The notes under the pieces: generated by a model | What the model was told of the DNA's origin: nothing | Databases searched by the model: none | Seen by the model: only the letters and a program-made list of their open reading frames with translations | In this document: in pieces, positions 36,471 through 45,434 of the stretch | Layout of the letters: the number at the start of each line of letters is the position of its first letter | Numbering within the stretch: position 1 is the first letter of the stretch | Source of the DNA: a bacterium TMED46 | GTDB lineage: Bacteria > Fidelibacterota > Marinisomatia > Marinisomatales > UBA1611 | DNA: 46,080 bases | NCBI GenBank assembly: GCA_002167345.2 | Contig: NHCZ02000012.1 | Span: 79,524-125,603 of the forward strand | Direction: 5' to 3' | Translations under genes and position numbers: made by a program

Positions 36471-37601
36471 CTAATCGTTGTCGTTTAAAATATACTGGAC
36501 CAATGCTATTACATCAACGACATTTATAAACTCATCATTATTAAAATTCATTGTTGGATCCTGACAAGCATAGGAATCATCAAATAACAAATAATCCACT
36601 AAAGAAAGAACATCCATAATATCGATAACGGGAATTCCCGCATCATCTGTATCACCATTTATATTACCAACAATATAAACTAAATTATCACAGGGGTCAC
36701 AAAGATCGCCTACGAGGTCACTATCACTATCTTCTTGGCCTGGATTGAAGATATCTATACAGTTGTCTTCTCCATTCAAAATACCATCATCATCGATATC
36801 CGGGTTCATATCATTGATATTTACCGCGGTGACCTGATAGATCTGTTTTGAAGAATAGTTTTGAACAATTGCAATGATCTTTACACTGTCTGAATTCCAA
36901 TCCTCATCAAGATCAAAACTACCTGAGAATATTTGTGATTCACCTTCTGAGCTAATTGTCAGATCTTCTGTGGCTAACCAATCCCTTGCTACATTCCTTG
37001 CATTATGATATTGGCTCGCACCTGTCCAATATGACCATATATTATCTTCGACTACAAATATATCAACTTTTTGGTTGGAACTACTCATATCAGAATCCAT
37101 TGAAACTGCTACTTCGTAGCTTACCTCTGAACCAGCATAGCCATTGATACTCACTTCATAAGGGGTATCATTCCCAACCATATTATTGTATAATGCTGTG
37201 AAAGTTCCTATGAATTGTTCCCAGTTACCATTTGGATAACCTCCAACCGTTTCTTGTACACCATTCCATTGAGTATGAGGAATACCGCCCACTCCATACA
37301 TAGAGGCTCTAGAGCTATATTCTGGAATATCAAAATCTGAATTTCCAGGGGTGAAACTTGAGTTGTGCCATTCGATATTCATTAATGTTTCTGGATAATC
37401 ATCAAGCATCTCTGATATTGCGAAACTCGCAGATGGACAGTATGGTCACTGAAGACCAGTGAAATCTTCAACAAATACCCTCTGCGATGACCGTGATGCC
37501 ATTTGAACTATTGTTTCTAGCTCTTGTAGTGCTAAATCTATTTCATCGAGCTTTTGTCCAAATGAAAGTGTGATTAAAATAATAAAAAGTGATTTTCTCA
37601 T
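36471..37601 (-). CDS. Omp28-like secreted selenoprotein (UPYC) with TSP3 and dockerin-like repeats
   Basis: 376 residues read through the TGA at 37446-37448. It starts at ATG 37601 with signal peptide MRKSLFIILITLSFG before Gln. Then VEDFTGLQ-U52-P-Y-C55-P and GGIPHTQWNG (cis-proline). A beta-rich domain with QYHNARNVARDW is followed by calcium-type repeats (DIDDDGILNGEDNC, DSDSDLVGDLCDPC) and two dockerin-like repeats (IDIMDVLSLVDYLL, NNDEFINVVDVIAL). The conventional call begins only at 37409. The first gene of a Sec protein/TlpA/barrel/Sec protein series, it starts 31 bases after the gene at 37633. Confidence 0.93.
37419..37431 (-). promoter_or_regulatory. Candidate bacterial SECIS element (selenoprotein 36471)
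   Basis: Stem UGCGA/UCGCA with loop GUU. Relative to 32320 and 33720 the outer C-G pair is U-A. Both changes are synonymous (Ser TCC to TCT, Ala GCG to GCA), so pairing rather than protein is being kept. Confidence 0.82.
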
Positions 37602-37632
37602 ATTAGTTGACAATTTTTTTATCTTCCATTGT

Positions 37633-38952
37633 TCAAAGAATAGGGTCTAAAAATGTTCTAAGGTCAGTTTCATTTATAAATTTTAGACTAACATTACTGA
37701 GTGATTCAAGCTCAGAAACGGGCAGGATAAATTCATATACTGCTTGAATATCTACTGTTTCCATAGCTACCTGAATAGACCACCCACCCACAGAAAAATC
37801 TATCAATGGTGAAAACTGATGCTGAGGGATATAAAGAACTTTATTACTATTTCTGGAATGCCAATATTCTTCAGGCGTATCTGCAACAAGAATAAGAGTA
37901 TTACGATTTTTATCGAATATTCTCATGACAGGTATGATCCTGTAAGATCCAGATTTTATCGCATCAACATGATGTTTAGGAAAATTGAATTTAGTTCTAT
38001 CAAAATAGAAAATAGTCAGTGTGCCATCTTGCTCTAGGCCTGTATACGGTAGCCCAGATAACATATCCTTTAATATTTTATCTTTCAGGCGGTATATGAC
38101 AGGGAAACGGACGGTCATATACAATTCATCATCCTCATGATAATCAAACTCGGGGCGCTGTAATTCCACTTCATAAGGGTTGGTCAGTAGTTGGTCCAAT
38201 ACGCCCGATAACAGTTGAGTATTGCCTGCATTTTCGGGGTTCTCTTCCATCTTGCGATCGACATCAAAATCCATGGTCCACTCTCCAGAATCAAATCGAG
38301 AAACATCCTTTTTAGGCCTCTCCTTATCTCGAGCCTTGGCACCTAAAAGAAATTCCATGGATGATTCCAACTCAGCGATCTGCTGATCTAAACTGGATGC
38401 AACTTTTTCTGCCTGCATAGATACAGGGTTTCTTTTTTTAACAACTGTCTTTTCAGTATACTTTGGAAAGGGGGATATAGCAACTTTGGGCTGAGCGGGT
38501 AAAAAGGGTTTGACCATTTGATGGACAGAAGAACCAACTGCTTTATTCAATGCTGGGACCTGGGTATAGACCTCAGTGAGTTGCGACTTTGCAAGTTCTT
38601 CCCAGTTCGCCACATCTACTACCTGGATGGTAACGTGTACCTTATCCAGTTGTCGATTATACTTACCTAATACTAAAAGATTACGAGACCCTCTTGGCTG
38701 CTTTAACATGAGTGAACGATCGTTCATGATTGTCTCCAGATCTTCTTTTGTTTTGATCCGTACACCATATACATTTTTCATCTCTTCACGAGCCATATCA
38801 CTCAAACCAGCGGCTATCCACTCCACAGCCGGATCATTTTGTATATTATCAAATGGTAAAAGATAGAGATAGGCATATGGTTCCTTTGCAAAAACAAAGG
38901 ATAAAAAAGTCAGATATGGAAGAACTTTGCGCATCCGTATGAATGGTTTCAT
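37633..38952 (-). CDS. Exported protein with CsgG/TolB-N-like N-terminal domain
   Basis: 439 residues, starting at 38952 or at Met7 (38934, MRKVLPYLTFLSFVFA). After the signal peptide comes YLYLLPFDNIQNDPAVEWIAAGLSDMAREEM and LLVLGKYNRQLDKVHVTIQVVDV. This resembles the nucleotide-binding-like fold found in CsgG, FlgO and TolB N-terminal regions, where proteins build or probe envelope complexes. The central part is charged and partly coiled coil (AEKVASSLDQQIAELESSMEF). The C-terminal half contains predicted strands with no family I know. It lies between glnS (51-base gap) and the selenoprotein at 36471 (31-base gap), so it may share their transcript. Confidence 0.72.
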   Translation of the reverse strand: MKPFIRMRKVLPYLTFLSFVFAKEPYAYLYLLPFDNIQNDPAVEWIAAGLSDMAREEMKNVYGVRIKTKEDLETIMNDRSLMLKQPRGSRNLLVLGKYNRQLDKVHVTIQVVDVANWEELAKSQLTEVYTQVPALNKAVGSSVHQMVKPFLPAQPKVAISPFPKYTEKTVVKKRNPVSMQAEKVASSLDQQIAELESSMEFLLGAKARDKERPKKDVSRFDSGEWTMDFDVDRKMEENPENAGNTQLLSGVLDQLLTNPYEVELQRPEFDYHEDDELYMTVRFPVIYRLKDKILKDMLSGLPYTGLEQDGTLTIFYFDRTKFNFPKHHVDAIKSGSYRIIPVMRIFDKNRNTLILVADTPEEYWHSRNSNKVLYIPQHQFSPLIDFSVGGWSIQVAMETVDIQAVYEFILPVSELESLSNVSLKFINETDLRTFLDPIL

Positions 38953-39003
38953 CGACCCAAGTTAGGGGTAATCATTGGTTTAATCCAACCCAATTTAGAT
39001 TTA

Positions 39004-40686
39004 TCACTGACCTGAGCCCTGTTTCATCATTCTTGCCCAAGAATCCCTTAGTGACACAACTCGGATAAAAACATTATTTCCATTAGATGAAAAAACATCA
39101 TCCTTTTTAAAGTATCCTAAACGCTCAAACTGATATATAATTGATTCTGGCTCTAATAATAATGGCTCTAATTTGCTATCTGGTAATATTTTACACGAAT
39201 CTGGATTAAGGGCATCTAAAAAATCACCCCCCTCTTCGGGGTTTTCTTTTTTGAAAAGACGGTCATAAAGTCTAACCTCAGCATCAATAGCATGCTCTGC
39301 ACTGACCCAATGTATCGTCCCCTTTACTTTTCTACCATCTGGAGCATTACCACCTTTGGTCTCAGGATCATAAGTACAATGTATCTCTTTTATAGTTCCA
39401 TTTTCATCTTTGATAATATCTGTACAGGTCACAAAATAAGCGTACCTTAATCGAACCTCTCTTCCAGGACCAAGACGAAAGAATTTCCTAGGTGGGTCTT
39501 CCATAAAATCATTCTTTTCAATATAAAGCTCTTTTGAGAAAGGGACCTCCCTTGACCCTGCATTTTCATCCTCAGGATTATTGATCGCTTCAAGCATTTC
39601 AGTTTTATTTTCTGGATAATTTGTGATTACCACTTTGAGAGGGTCCAGAACTCCAAGCACGCGTGGTGCTGTCTTGTTCAATTCTTCTCTAAGAGAATTT
39701 TCCAGCCTTACAACATCAATAATTGAATCACGCTTTGTAACTCCTACCCCTTCTGCAAAATTACGTATCGATAATGGAGTATATCCTCTCCGGCGTAACC
39801 CTGAAAGTGTTGGCATCCGTGGATCATCCCACCCTTCAACATGTTTTTCATCTACCAGTTTTTTCAACTTTCTCTTACTTACAACGGTGAAATTAAGATT
39901 CAACCTTGCAAACTCTATCTGCTGAGGGTGATAAACGTCTAGTTTTTCTAAGTACCAGTCATAGAGAGGGCGGTGATCTTCAAACTCCAGCGTACAGATA
40001 GAATGAGTGATTTCTTCGATGGAATCTTCTAAACCATGAGCCCAATCATACATAGGGTAAATACACCACTTATTTCCTGTTCTATGGTGCGACGCATGCA
40101 AAATACGATAGATGACCGGATCACGCATGTTTAGGTTAGAATGCGACATATCTATTTTGGCTCTCAGCGTTTTCTCTCCATCCGGATAATCTCCATTTTT
40201 CATACGCTGAAATAATTCAAGATTTTCTTCTATACTTCTGTTACGATTAGGACTCTCTTCTCCTGGTTGCTTAAGAGTGCCCCTACAGTCCCTCATTTGA
40301 TCTGAACTCTGATCGCAAACAAATGCATCGCCATTTTGAATAAGTGTTAAGGCATAATCGTACATCTGATCAAAATAATCTGATGCATAGTACAATCTCT
40401 CCTCCCAGTCAAAGCCTAACCACTTTACATCATCAATAATGGATATTACATATTCGTCTTCTTCTTTTACTGGGTTAGTATCGTCAAAGCGAAGGTTGCA
40501 TTTTCCATTATTTTTTTCGGCGATACCAAAATTAAGACAAATAGATTTTGCATGTCCGATATGCAAATACCCATTAGGCTCTGGTGGAAATCGAGTATGA
40601 ACACGGTTACTCCATTTGCCTGATAGGTTATCCTCATCAATGATCTTTTGGATGAAGTTTTTTATTACAGTATTACTTTCACTCAT
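39004..40686 (-). CDS. glnS: Glutamine--tRNA ligase
   Basis: 560 residues, typical for bacterial GlnRS. The class I signature is H42-I-G-H45 in [16 protein letters not shown], then FDDTNP, the acceptor-binding region and the KMSKS-like VVSKRKL. The GlnRS-specific C-terminal beta-barrel domains carry [24 protein letters not shown] and [24 protein letters not shown]. It charges tRNA-Gln directly, so this organism need not use transamidation for Gln. It starts three bases after the gltX stop, one operon. Confidence 0.97.
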   Translation of the reverse strand: MSESNTVIKNFIQKIIDEDNLSGKWSNRVHTRFPPEPNGYLHIGHAKSICLNFGIAEKNNGKCNLRFDDTNPVKEEDEYVISIIDDVKWLGFDWEERLYYASDYFDQMYDYALTLIQNGDAFVCDQSSDQMRDCRGTLKQPGEESPNRNRSIEENLELFQRMKNGDYPDGEKTLRAKIDMSHSNLNMRDPVIYRILHASHHRTGNKWCIYPMYDWAHGLEDSIEEITHSICTLEFEDHRPLYDWYLEKLDVYHPQQIEFARLNLNFTVVSKRKLKKLVDEKHVEGWDDPRMPTLSGLRRRGYTPLSIRNFAEGVGVTKRDSIIDVVRLENSLREELNKTAPRVLGVLDPLKVVITNYPENKTEMLEAINNPEDENAGSREVPFSKELYIEKNDFMEDPPRKFFRLGPGREVRLRYAYFVTCTDIIKDENGTIKEIHCTYDPETKGGNAPDGRKVKGTIHWVSAEHAIDAEVRLYDRLFKKENPEEGGDFLDALNPDSCKILPDSKLEPLLLEPESIIYQFERLGYFKKDDVFSSNGNNVFIRVVSLRDSWARMMKQGSGQ

Positions 40687-40689
40687 AGC

Positions 40690-42120
40690 CTAAAATTCTT
40701 TTATTATATAATTTAAACGACTTATGACTACTTCTTTTCCCAATAATTCCATTATATCAAATAGTGATGGACCTTGTAAGTTACCGCATAACCCTAACCT
40801 CACCGGTTTCATTACTTTTCCAAAACCATACCCATTATTTTCCATGTATTTTTTCAAGATAAGTCCAAGCTCATTAGCAGTCCAATCATCTATATTGCCC
40901 AGCATTTGAATTACCTCTTCTAGGATGACTTGAGAATCCTCTTTCCATGTTTTTTGCACATCATTTTCATTGAAACTGGAAGGGTCATTGAAAAAGTAGC
41001 CTGCCTGCTCAATAAGGTCTACTAAGGATCTCGAACGGGTCTTCATAATATTTATGACGCAAAGGCAAAAGGAGTTATCCTCTTTTATCCCCCATTCGGT
41101 ACTTATAAGCCTTATTCGATCTAAGATATCCTGATCATTCTGCAATGCCAAATGCTGTGAACTGATCCAATTCAATTTTTTTTGATCGAATACCGCTGCT
41201 TTTTTTTGAACCTTAGAAATATCAAACTTTGATACCAATTGATCTAGACCCATTATTTCCTCTTCTGTTCCTGGGTTCCACCCCAATAGAGCGAGGTAAT
41301 TTAAAAGGGACTCTGGTTGAAAACCTTCATCGCGATATGACTGCACTCCAGTTGCCCCATGTCGCTTACTCAATCTTTTTTTATCTTCGCCTAAGATCAT
41401 AGGTAAGTGTGCAAAAATTGGAGGCTCCCAGCTAAAAGCCTTGTAAATAAGGATCTGCTTTGGAGTATTGGATATATGGTCTTCTCCTCTAACAACATGA
41501 GTGATATTCATATTCTGGTCATCAATTACATTGGTAAAATTATACACTGGACTGCCATCCGATCTTGCAATAATAAAATCATCAATTTCTGAGTTAGATA
41601 TGGAAATATTACCGTATATCATATCATTAAAAACCGTATGCCCATTGTTGGGAGACCTTAGTCTTATTGTAAAAGGAGTCTTTTTTTCTAACTCTGCATT
41701 GATATCATTGTCACTTTTATTTCTCCATAGACCACTGTAATGATAGGAGCCTGTCTCTTTGCGAATCTGCTCTAATTCTTCTTTTGATGCAAAACATCTG
41801 TAAGCTTTTCCAGATGACAATAGGTCTTCTAATGAATTATTATAACTTTCCCCACGCTTAGACTGATAGACCAACTCTTCATCCCAATTCAGCCCCAGCC
41901 ACTGCAACGAATCACAAATTTGATCTATATGTTCCTTTTTTGATCGTTCCAGGTCTGTGTCTTCGATCCTTACTAAAAATTGTCCGCCATTCTTCTTGGC
42001 GTATAAATAATTTGATAAAGCAGTCCTGGCTCCCCCAAGGTGTAATTGTCCTGTCGGGCTTGGCGCAAATCTTAAGCGGGGCTTCATGATATTAGTGATA
42101 GATGATTCAAAAGTATTCAT
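40690..42120 (-). CDS. gltX: Glutamate--tRNA ligase
   Basis: 476 residues. Class I signature FAPSPTGQLHLGGARTA (HLGG at residues 27-30), then FLVRIEDTDLERS, VVRGEDHISNTPKQ and the KMSKS loop KRLSKRHGATGV, followed by a helical anticodon-binding domain ending YIIKEF. The start at 42120 adds eleven residues before Met12 (42087), which is equally possible and gives the more usual N-terminus MKPRLRFAPSP. It forms an operon with glnS, and a terminator at 42145-42171 separates it from the zinc genes upstream. Confidence 0.97.
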   Translation of the reverse strand: MNTFESSITNIMKPRLRFAPSPTGQLHLGGARTALSNYLYAKKNGGQFLVRIEDTDLERSKKEHIDQICDSLQWLGLNWDEELVYQSKRGESYNNSLEDLLSSGKAYRCFASKEELEQIRKETGSYHYSGLWRNKSDNDINAELEKKTPFTIRLRSPNNGHTVFNDMIYGNISISNSEIDDFIIARSDGSPVYNFTNVIDDQNMNITHVVRGEDHISNTPKQILIYKAFSWEPPIFAHLPMILGEDKKRLSKRHGATGVQSYRDEGFQPESLLNYLALLGWNPGTEEEIMGLDQLVSKFDISKVQKKAAVFDQKKLNWISSQHLALQNDQDILDRIRLISTEWGIKEDNSFCLCVINIMKTRSRSLVDLIEQAGYFFNDPSSFNENDVQKTWKEDSQVILEEVIQMLGNIDDWTANELGLILKKYMENNGYGFGKVMKPVRLGLCGNLQGPSLFDIMELLGKEVVISRLNYIIKEF

Positions 42121-42144
42121 GAAATTACTTTTTCTTCTAAAATC

Positions 42145-42171
42145 AAAAAAGCCTCTTAAAGAGGCTTTTTG
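42145..42171 (-). terminator. Bidirectional-type terminator after the DUF1826 gene
   Basis: GCCTCTT, a one-base centre and AAGAGGC, flanked by A and T runs on both sides, between the DUF1826 stop at 42226 and the gltX start at 42120. Genes on both sides run on the minus strand, so it acts on the zinc operon. Confidence 0.88.
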
Positions 42172-42225
42172 ATTTATTTTTATCAGATTCTTGTATTAGT
42201 CTTTATTAATAAGACAGCTAATTAA

Positions 42226-42942
42226 CTAAAAACCTTTTAGAGTATTCTGGTATATCCTTAAGTATAATTCCACAAAATCGATCGTCATGTACAAACGCTT
42301 ATAATGGCCTTCCTCATGTGGTGAACGGTGAACTATACCTGCTCCTTGATTACCATCCCAACTTTCACCTTTCAATAAAGCTATATGACCAGGACAAAGT
42401 TGCTGAATATCCGAATTTTTTGAAAACAAACCAGATTCTGCATCTGTTTTCCCTTCATTTCCATGTCCAAGCTTAGCTCTATTCACTTTATGATGAGACA
42501 GCCACTGCGTTGCAGGACCAATATAAGTCGTAACCAATCGGCATTTAACATTATCAGCATGAAAACGTGGACACATCGGTTGGTCTATTGCATCAAGTCT
42601 TAACCATACTTTTTTCAGTTCAAATAAATTGCAAAACATGTTAACTATTTTCGAGATATCGTTTGAAAATGTTAACAGTTCTTTGCTTGAGCCGAACTCT
42701 TTTATCATTATTTCGTTAATATTTCCCGGGTCAACTACTTCTGATAGTTGAAGCTCAGGGTTTTCCTGGAGAATGTATTCACCTGCTTGAATAAGCTTAC
42801 TATCTAGCTCACGCTGCCATATTGAGATATTAATATTTTTTCGATATATCTCAGAAATTTTCAATGGATCATCGGTGAAATATCCACTAAAACTATCTGT
42901 TTGAGGTAAAACTTTTTCTAGAGTTGGCGTTTGTAAACTCAT
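42226..42942 (-). CDS. DUF1826 family protein
   Basis: 238 residues from ATG 42942, chosen because it overlaps the GTPase stop as ATGA (42939-42942); a TTG five codons upstream is less likely. Family features are NISIWQREL near the N-terminus, then [20 protein letters not shown] with TQWL, and [17 protein letters not shown]. The spaced RFHxDN and HRSP motifs recall a cupin/dioxygenase-like metal site, but no reaction is established. DUF1826 genes are often found beside COG0523 GTPases in zinc-limitation regulons, which is the arrangement here. Confidence 0.87.
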   Translation of the reverse strand: MSLQTPTLEKVLPQTDSFSGYFTDDPLKISEIYRKNINISIWQRELDSKLIQAGEYILQENPELQLSEVVDPGNINEIMIKEFGSSKELLTFSNDISKIVNMFCNLFELKKVWLRLDAIDQPMCPRFHADNVKCRLVTTYIGPATQWLSHHKVNRAKLGHGNEGKTDAESGLFSKNSDIQQLCPGHIALLKGESWDGNQGAGIVHRSPHEEGHYKRLYMTIDFVELYLRIYQNTLKGF

Positions 42943-44138
42943 GCGGCTACTCCCCAATCAGGAAAAGGATCTGGGAATTTAGACCAGTGGTCTTTGCCAA
43001 GTAACAGGTCCTCATCTGACAAAAGACACTCATCGAGTAACTTAGTTATTTTATTTTGGTCTAACCCCTGTCCAATAAATACTAACTCTTGCCGCATATC
43101 ACCAAATGGCTCAACCCATTTTTCCTTAATATAATCAATAGATTCTTTTTCTTTTGGCCATTCTTCATGAGGTATAGCTTTCCAGAACATGCCTGCAAAC
43201 CCGTGATGCGCTATGCCACCAGCCTGGCTCCAATTACCTGCAAATTGAGGACGAGTTGCAAGCCAGAAATAGCCTTTTGATCTAATAAGTTTTCCTGACA
43301 AATCTTTGCTATGCAAAAAATCATGAAACTGTTTAGGATAAAAAGGTCTACGCGCCTTGTAAACAAAACTACTGATTCCATATTCTTCTGTTTCGGGTAT
43401 ATGCTCATCACGCATTTCTTTTAACCAACCAGGAGATTGCTGAGCGCGTGCAAAATCAAATAAATTTGTATTTAGTATGCTTTCAATGGGTATCTCACCC
43501 ATAGAAATTGGGATAATACATGCATCAGCATTCAATGTCTTTATGATAGCCTTCAGCTTGTCCAATTCAGAACTATCAACTAAATCCGTCTTGCTAATAA
43601 GTAATATATCAGCAAACTCTACCTGTTCAACAAGTAAATCTGCTACACTGCGTTCATCATCTTCACCAAGAGATTCACCAACTTCTTGTAAATATTTAGC
43701 TTCGTTATAATCCTTAAGAAAATTAACTGCGTCAACGACTGTAACCATAGTATCTAACTTTGAAACATCTGAAAGGGAAACACCATCTTCATCTGCGAAT
43801 GTAAAAGTTTCTGCAACTGGCAAAGGTTCGGAGATTCCTGTTGATTCGATGAGCAAATAATCAAACTTGCCCTCTTTTGCTAATTTGGTGACTTCGATCA
43901 AAAGATCTTCACGCAGTGTACAACAGATGCAACCATTGCTCATTTCTACCAATTTTTCCTCTTTATGATTAAGAGAAACGTCATTTTGAACCATTGAGCT
44001 ATCAATATTGATCTCGCTCATATCATTGACAATAACAGCAACCTTTTTTCCTTCACGATTATTAAGAACATGTGTTAAGACTGTTGTTTTTCCTGCCCCG
44101 AGAAAGCCAGAGAGCACAGTTACAGGTAATTTTTTCAT
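42939..44138 (-). CDS. COG0523 (CobW/ZigA-type) zinc metallochaperone GTPase
   Basis: 399 residues. GFLGAGKTT (residues 11-19, Walker A), metal motif NGC70-I-C72-C73, the ESTGISEP switch, ISKTD for guanine specificity and a CobW C-terminal domain with [10 protein letters not shown]. The family moves zinc to client proteins under zinc limitation using GTP hydrolysis in the cytoplasm. AGGGA before ATG 44138 supports the start. It is divergent from the Fur-family gene at 44251 across a region with a perfect palindrome, so it is probably Zur-controlled. The stop overlaps the DUF1826 start. Confidence 0.93.
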   Translation of the reverse strand: MKKLPVTVLSGFLGAGKTTVLTHVLNNREGKKVAVIVNDMSEINIDSSMVQNDVSLNHKEEKLVEMSNGCICCTLREDLLIEVTKLAKEGKFDYLLIESTGISEPLPVAETFTFADEDGVSLSDVSKLDTMVTVVDAVNFLKDYNEAKYLQEVGESLGEDDERSVADLLVEQVEFADILLISKTDLVDSSELDKLKAIIKTLNADACIIPISMGEIPIESILNTNLFDFARAQQSPGWLKEMRDEHIPETEEYGISSFVYKARRPFYPKQFHDFLHSKDLSGKLIRSKGYFWLATRPQFAGNWSQAGGIAHHGFAGMFWKAIPHEEWPKEKESIDYIKEKWVEPFGDMRQELVFIGQGLDQNKITKLLDECLLSDEDLLLGKDHWSKFPDPFPDWGVAA

Positions 44139-44221
44139 TATATGTAGTCCCTTAAAAAGTATTACTTTAATTTTAATTAAATAAAATCGAATTATTTTAT
44201 ATACAAAAATTCACTTTATTC

Positions 44222-44244
44222 TTAATGCAACATGGTTGCATTAA
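44222..44244. promoter_or_regulatory. Palindromic operator, probably Zur/Fur-type
   Basis: Perfect inverted repeat TTAATGCAAC-ATG-GTTGCATTAA, 10-bp arms with a 3-bp centre. It ends six bases before the ATG of the Fur-family gene and lies 84 bases upstream of the GTPase gene, fitting autoregulation plus control of the divergent operon. Arm composition and length fit Fur-family sites. The assignment is from position. Confidence 0.75.
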
Positions 44245-44250
44245 TAATTT

Positions 44251-44634
44251 ATGGGCGTTTCTAGAAAAACAAAAACAGTAAAATTATTATTAGATCTATT
44301 TGATAGAAAAGATTGCGCTTTATCTATCGTAGAACTGGTATCGACCTTCAGCGGAAAAATGAATAAATCTACTGTTTATAGAATATTGAATAGGCTAGAG
44401 GAAAGTGGTCTTTTACATTCTTTTCTTGGCAATGATGGGCTAAAAAGATACGCAAAGGGAGACCAAAGACCCGCAAAGTCAAAAAACACTACCATGCATC
44501 CCCATTTCTTATGCGAAGATTGCGGAATTTCATCCTGCCTTCCTCTTGAAATATCTACATCATCGATTCCCAACTACACAATAAAGAGTTCAGAACAATT
44601 ATACTTAGGACAATGTAATAATTGTCAAATGTAG
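44251..44634 (+). CDS. Fur-family transcriptional regulator, probably Zur
   Basis: 127 residues. A winged-helix DNA-binding half (LSIVELVSTFSGKMNKSTVYRILNRLEESGLL) and a short dimer half with zinc ligands MHPHFLCEDCG and QCNNCQ, the CxxC pairs forming the structural site of Fur proteins. It is shorter than typical Fur (about 140-150). The divergent COG0523/DUF1826 operon points to zinc sensing: with zinc bound it would repress those genes through the palindrome at 44222-44244. Metal identity is inferred from context, not from residues. Confidence 0.9.
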   Translation: MGVSRKTKTVKLLLDLFDRKDCALSIVELVSTFSGKMNKSTVYRILNRLEESGLLHSFLGNDGLKRYAKGDQRPAKSKNTTMHPHFLCEDCGISSCLPLEISTSSIPNYTIKSSEQLYLGQCNNCQM

Positions 44635-44645
44635 ATCGCTACCAC

Positions 44646-44750
44646 CTAGCATCTAAATAGAGAAAGTTTAAAACTGGAGTCATCAAATTCTAGATTAGAT
44701 TCTTTAAACCACCTTTCTGGTTTTCTTTTACGAATTGCTTTGGGTTTTAT
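44646..44750 (-). CDS. Possible small basic protein with ATA start
   Basis: A 34-codon frame beginning at ATA 44748-44750, immediately after the NTF2-like gene stop. It reads (I)KPKAIRKRKPERWFKESN and ends SLFRC. The basic-then-acidic composition looks protein-like, but the frame is short, has no canonical start and no ribosome site. It may be chance, or a degraded C-terminal extension in another frame. Confidence 0.25.
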   Translation of the reverse strand: MKPKAIRKRKPERWFKESNLEFDDSSFKLSLFRC

Positions 44751-44751
44751 T

Positions 44752-45099
44752 TTATTTAGGTAATATGGAAGAGTGATGGGATAAGATCTTCCAATCTTCT
44801 TTACTTTTTACAAAGACGAAAGAAAATCTTGCTTCAATTATACTATCATTAACTTCAAAATTATAAAGACCAGAGGCAGTAGAAATGGATTCAGCTTTAT
44901 ATTCATGTTTTGTAATTATTTTAACATTCACTTGTGAAGACAATAAATCTTTAAAATAGTCCAATATTAATTCCTGACCTTTTCTTTCAATATTAGAAAA
45001 AGTCCCAAGCAATAATCCTTCTCTGTGGTATAACCCTGACACCTGAGAGGCATCATTTGTCCTTATTTTTTCAACCCATATATTGAGCAAATCAGTCAT
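44752..45099 (-). CDS. NTF2-like / SnoaL-type small protein
   Basis: 115 residues, no signal peptide. The pattern LNIWVEKIRTNDASQVSGLYHREGLLLGTFSN, then a conserved aromatic section YFKDLL and C-terminal strands IEARFSFVFVKSKEDWKILSHHSS, matches the NTF2-like superfamily, close to the CaMKII-association or DUF4440 type. Members act as small-ligand binding or association domains and the specific role here is unknown. It stands alone, with tRNA-Ser upstream. Confidence 0.82.
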   Translation of the reverse strand: MTDLLNIWVEKIRTNDASQVSGLYHREGLLLGTFSNIERKGQELILDYFKDLLSSQVNVKIITKHEYKAESISTASGLYNFEVNDSIIEARFSFVFVKSKEDWKILSHHSSILPK

Positions 45100-45159
45100 T
45101 TTATTTATTCACTAGTGAACTAAAAGTAGTTTATAATTGAGGAACATTATAAAAAAGTG

Positions 45160-45248
45160 CGGAGGGGGAGGGATTCGAACCCCCGAAGGGCGTAAACCCT
45201 TGCTGGTTTTCAAGACCAGTGCATTCAGCCAGACTCTGCCACCCCTCC
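45160..45248 (-). tRNA. tRNA-Ser (anticodon TGA)
   Basis: An 89-nt class II tRNA: acceptor GGAGGGG/CCCCTCC, anticodon loop CTTGAAA (TGA), long variable arm and T arm GGGGGTTCGAATCCC. It reads UCA/UCG-type serine codons. It is almost the same body as the tRNA-Ser(CGA) at 2835-2923. It is ordinary serine tRNA, not tRNA-Sec, whose anticodon would be TCA. Confidence 0.95.
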
Positions 45249-45385
45249 GGAAATATTTTCATAACAATAGATCATAACCCTGATCCTACTGTACTTTCAA
45301 ACTTTTCAATAAACTCCTCATGAACAAATAAGATAATATTATTTGACCACAAGAAGGTCATAATATTACTAAGAGAACTGCAAAC

Positions 45386-45408
45386 AAAAAACCCCACTAA
45401 TGTGGGGC
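45386..45408 (-). terminator. Rho-independent terminator after the MORN-repeat gene
   Basis: On the minus strand CCCCAC, loop ATTA, GTGGGG then T6, starting 27 bases after the stop at 45435. Confidence 0.9.
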
Positions 45409-45434
45409 TTTCCCTTAAATGTATAATATTTTAA

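Noticed and set aside
19887-37601. The six split genes as pseudogenes or sequencing errors
   Set aside because: All six interruptions are TGA, all at the same catalytic position, with the downstream frame intact and hairpins after the codon. Random errors would scatter and include TAA, TAG and frameshifts.
45160-45248. tRNA-Sec, since the gene is a long-armed tRNA with TGA in its anticodon loop
   Set aside because: The anticodon is TGA (serine). tRNA-Sec needs anticodon TCA and an 8-bp acceptor stem.
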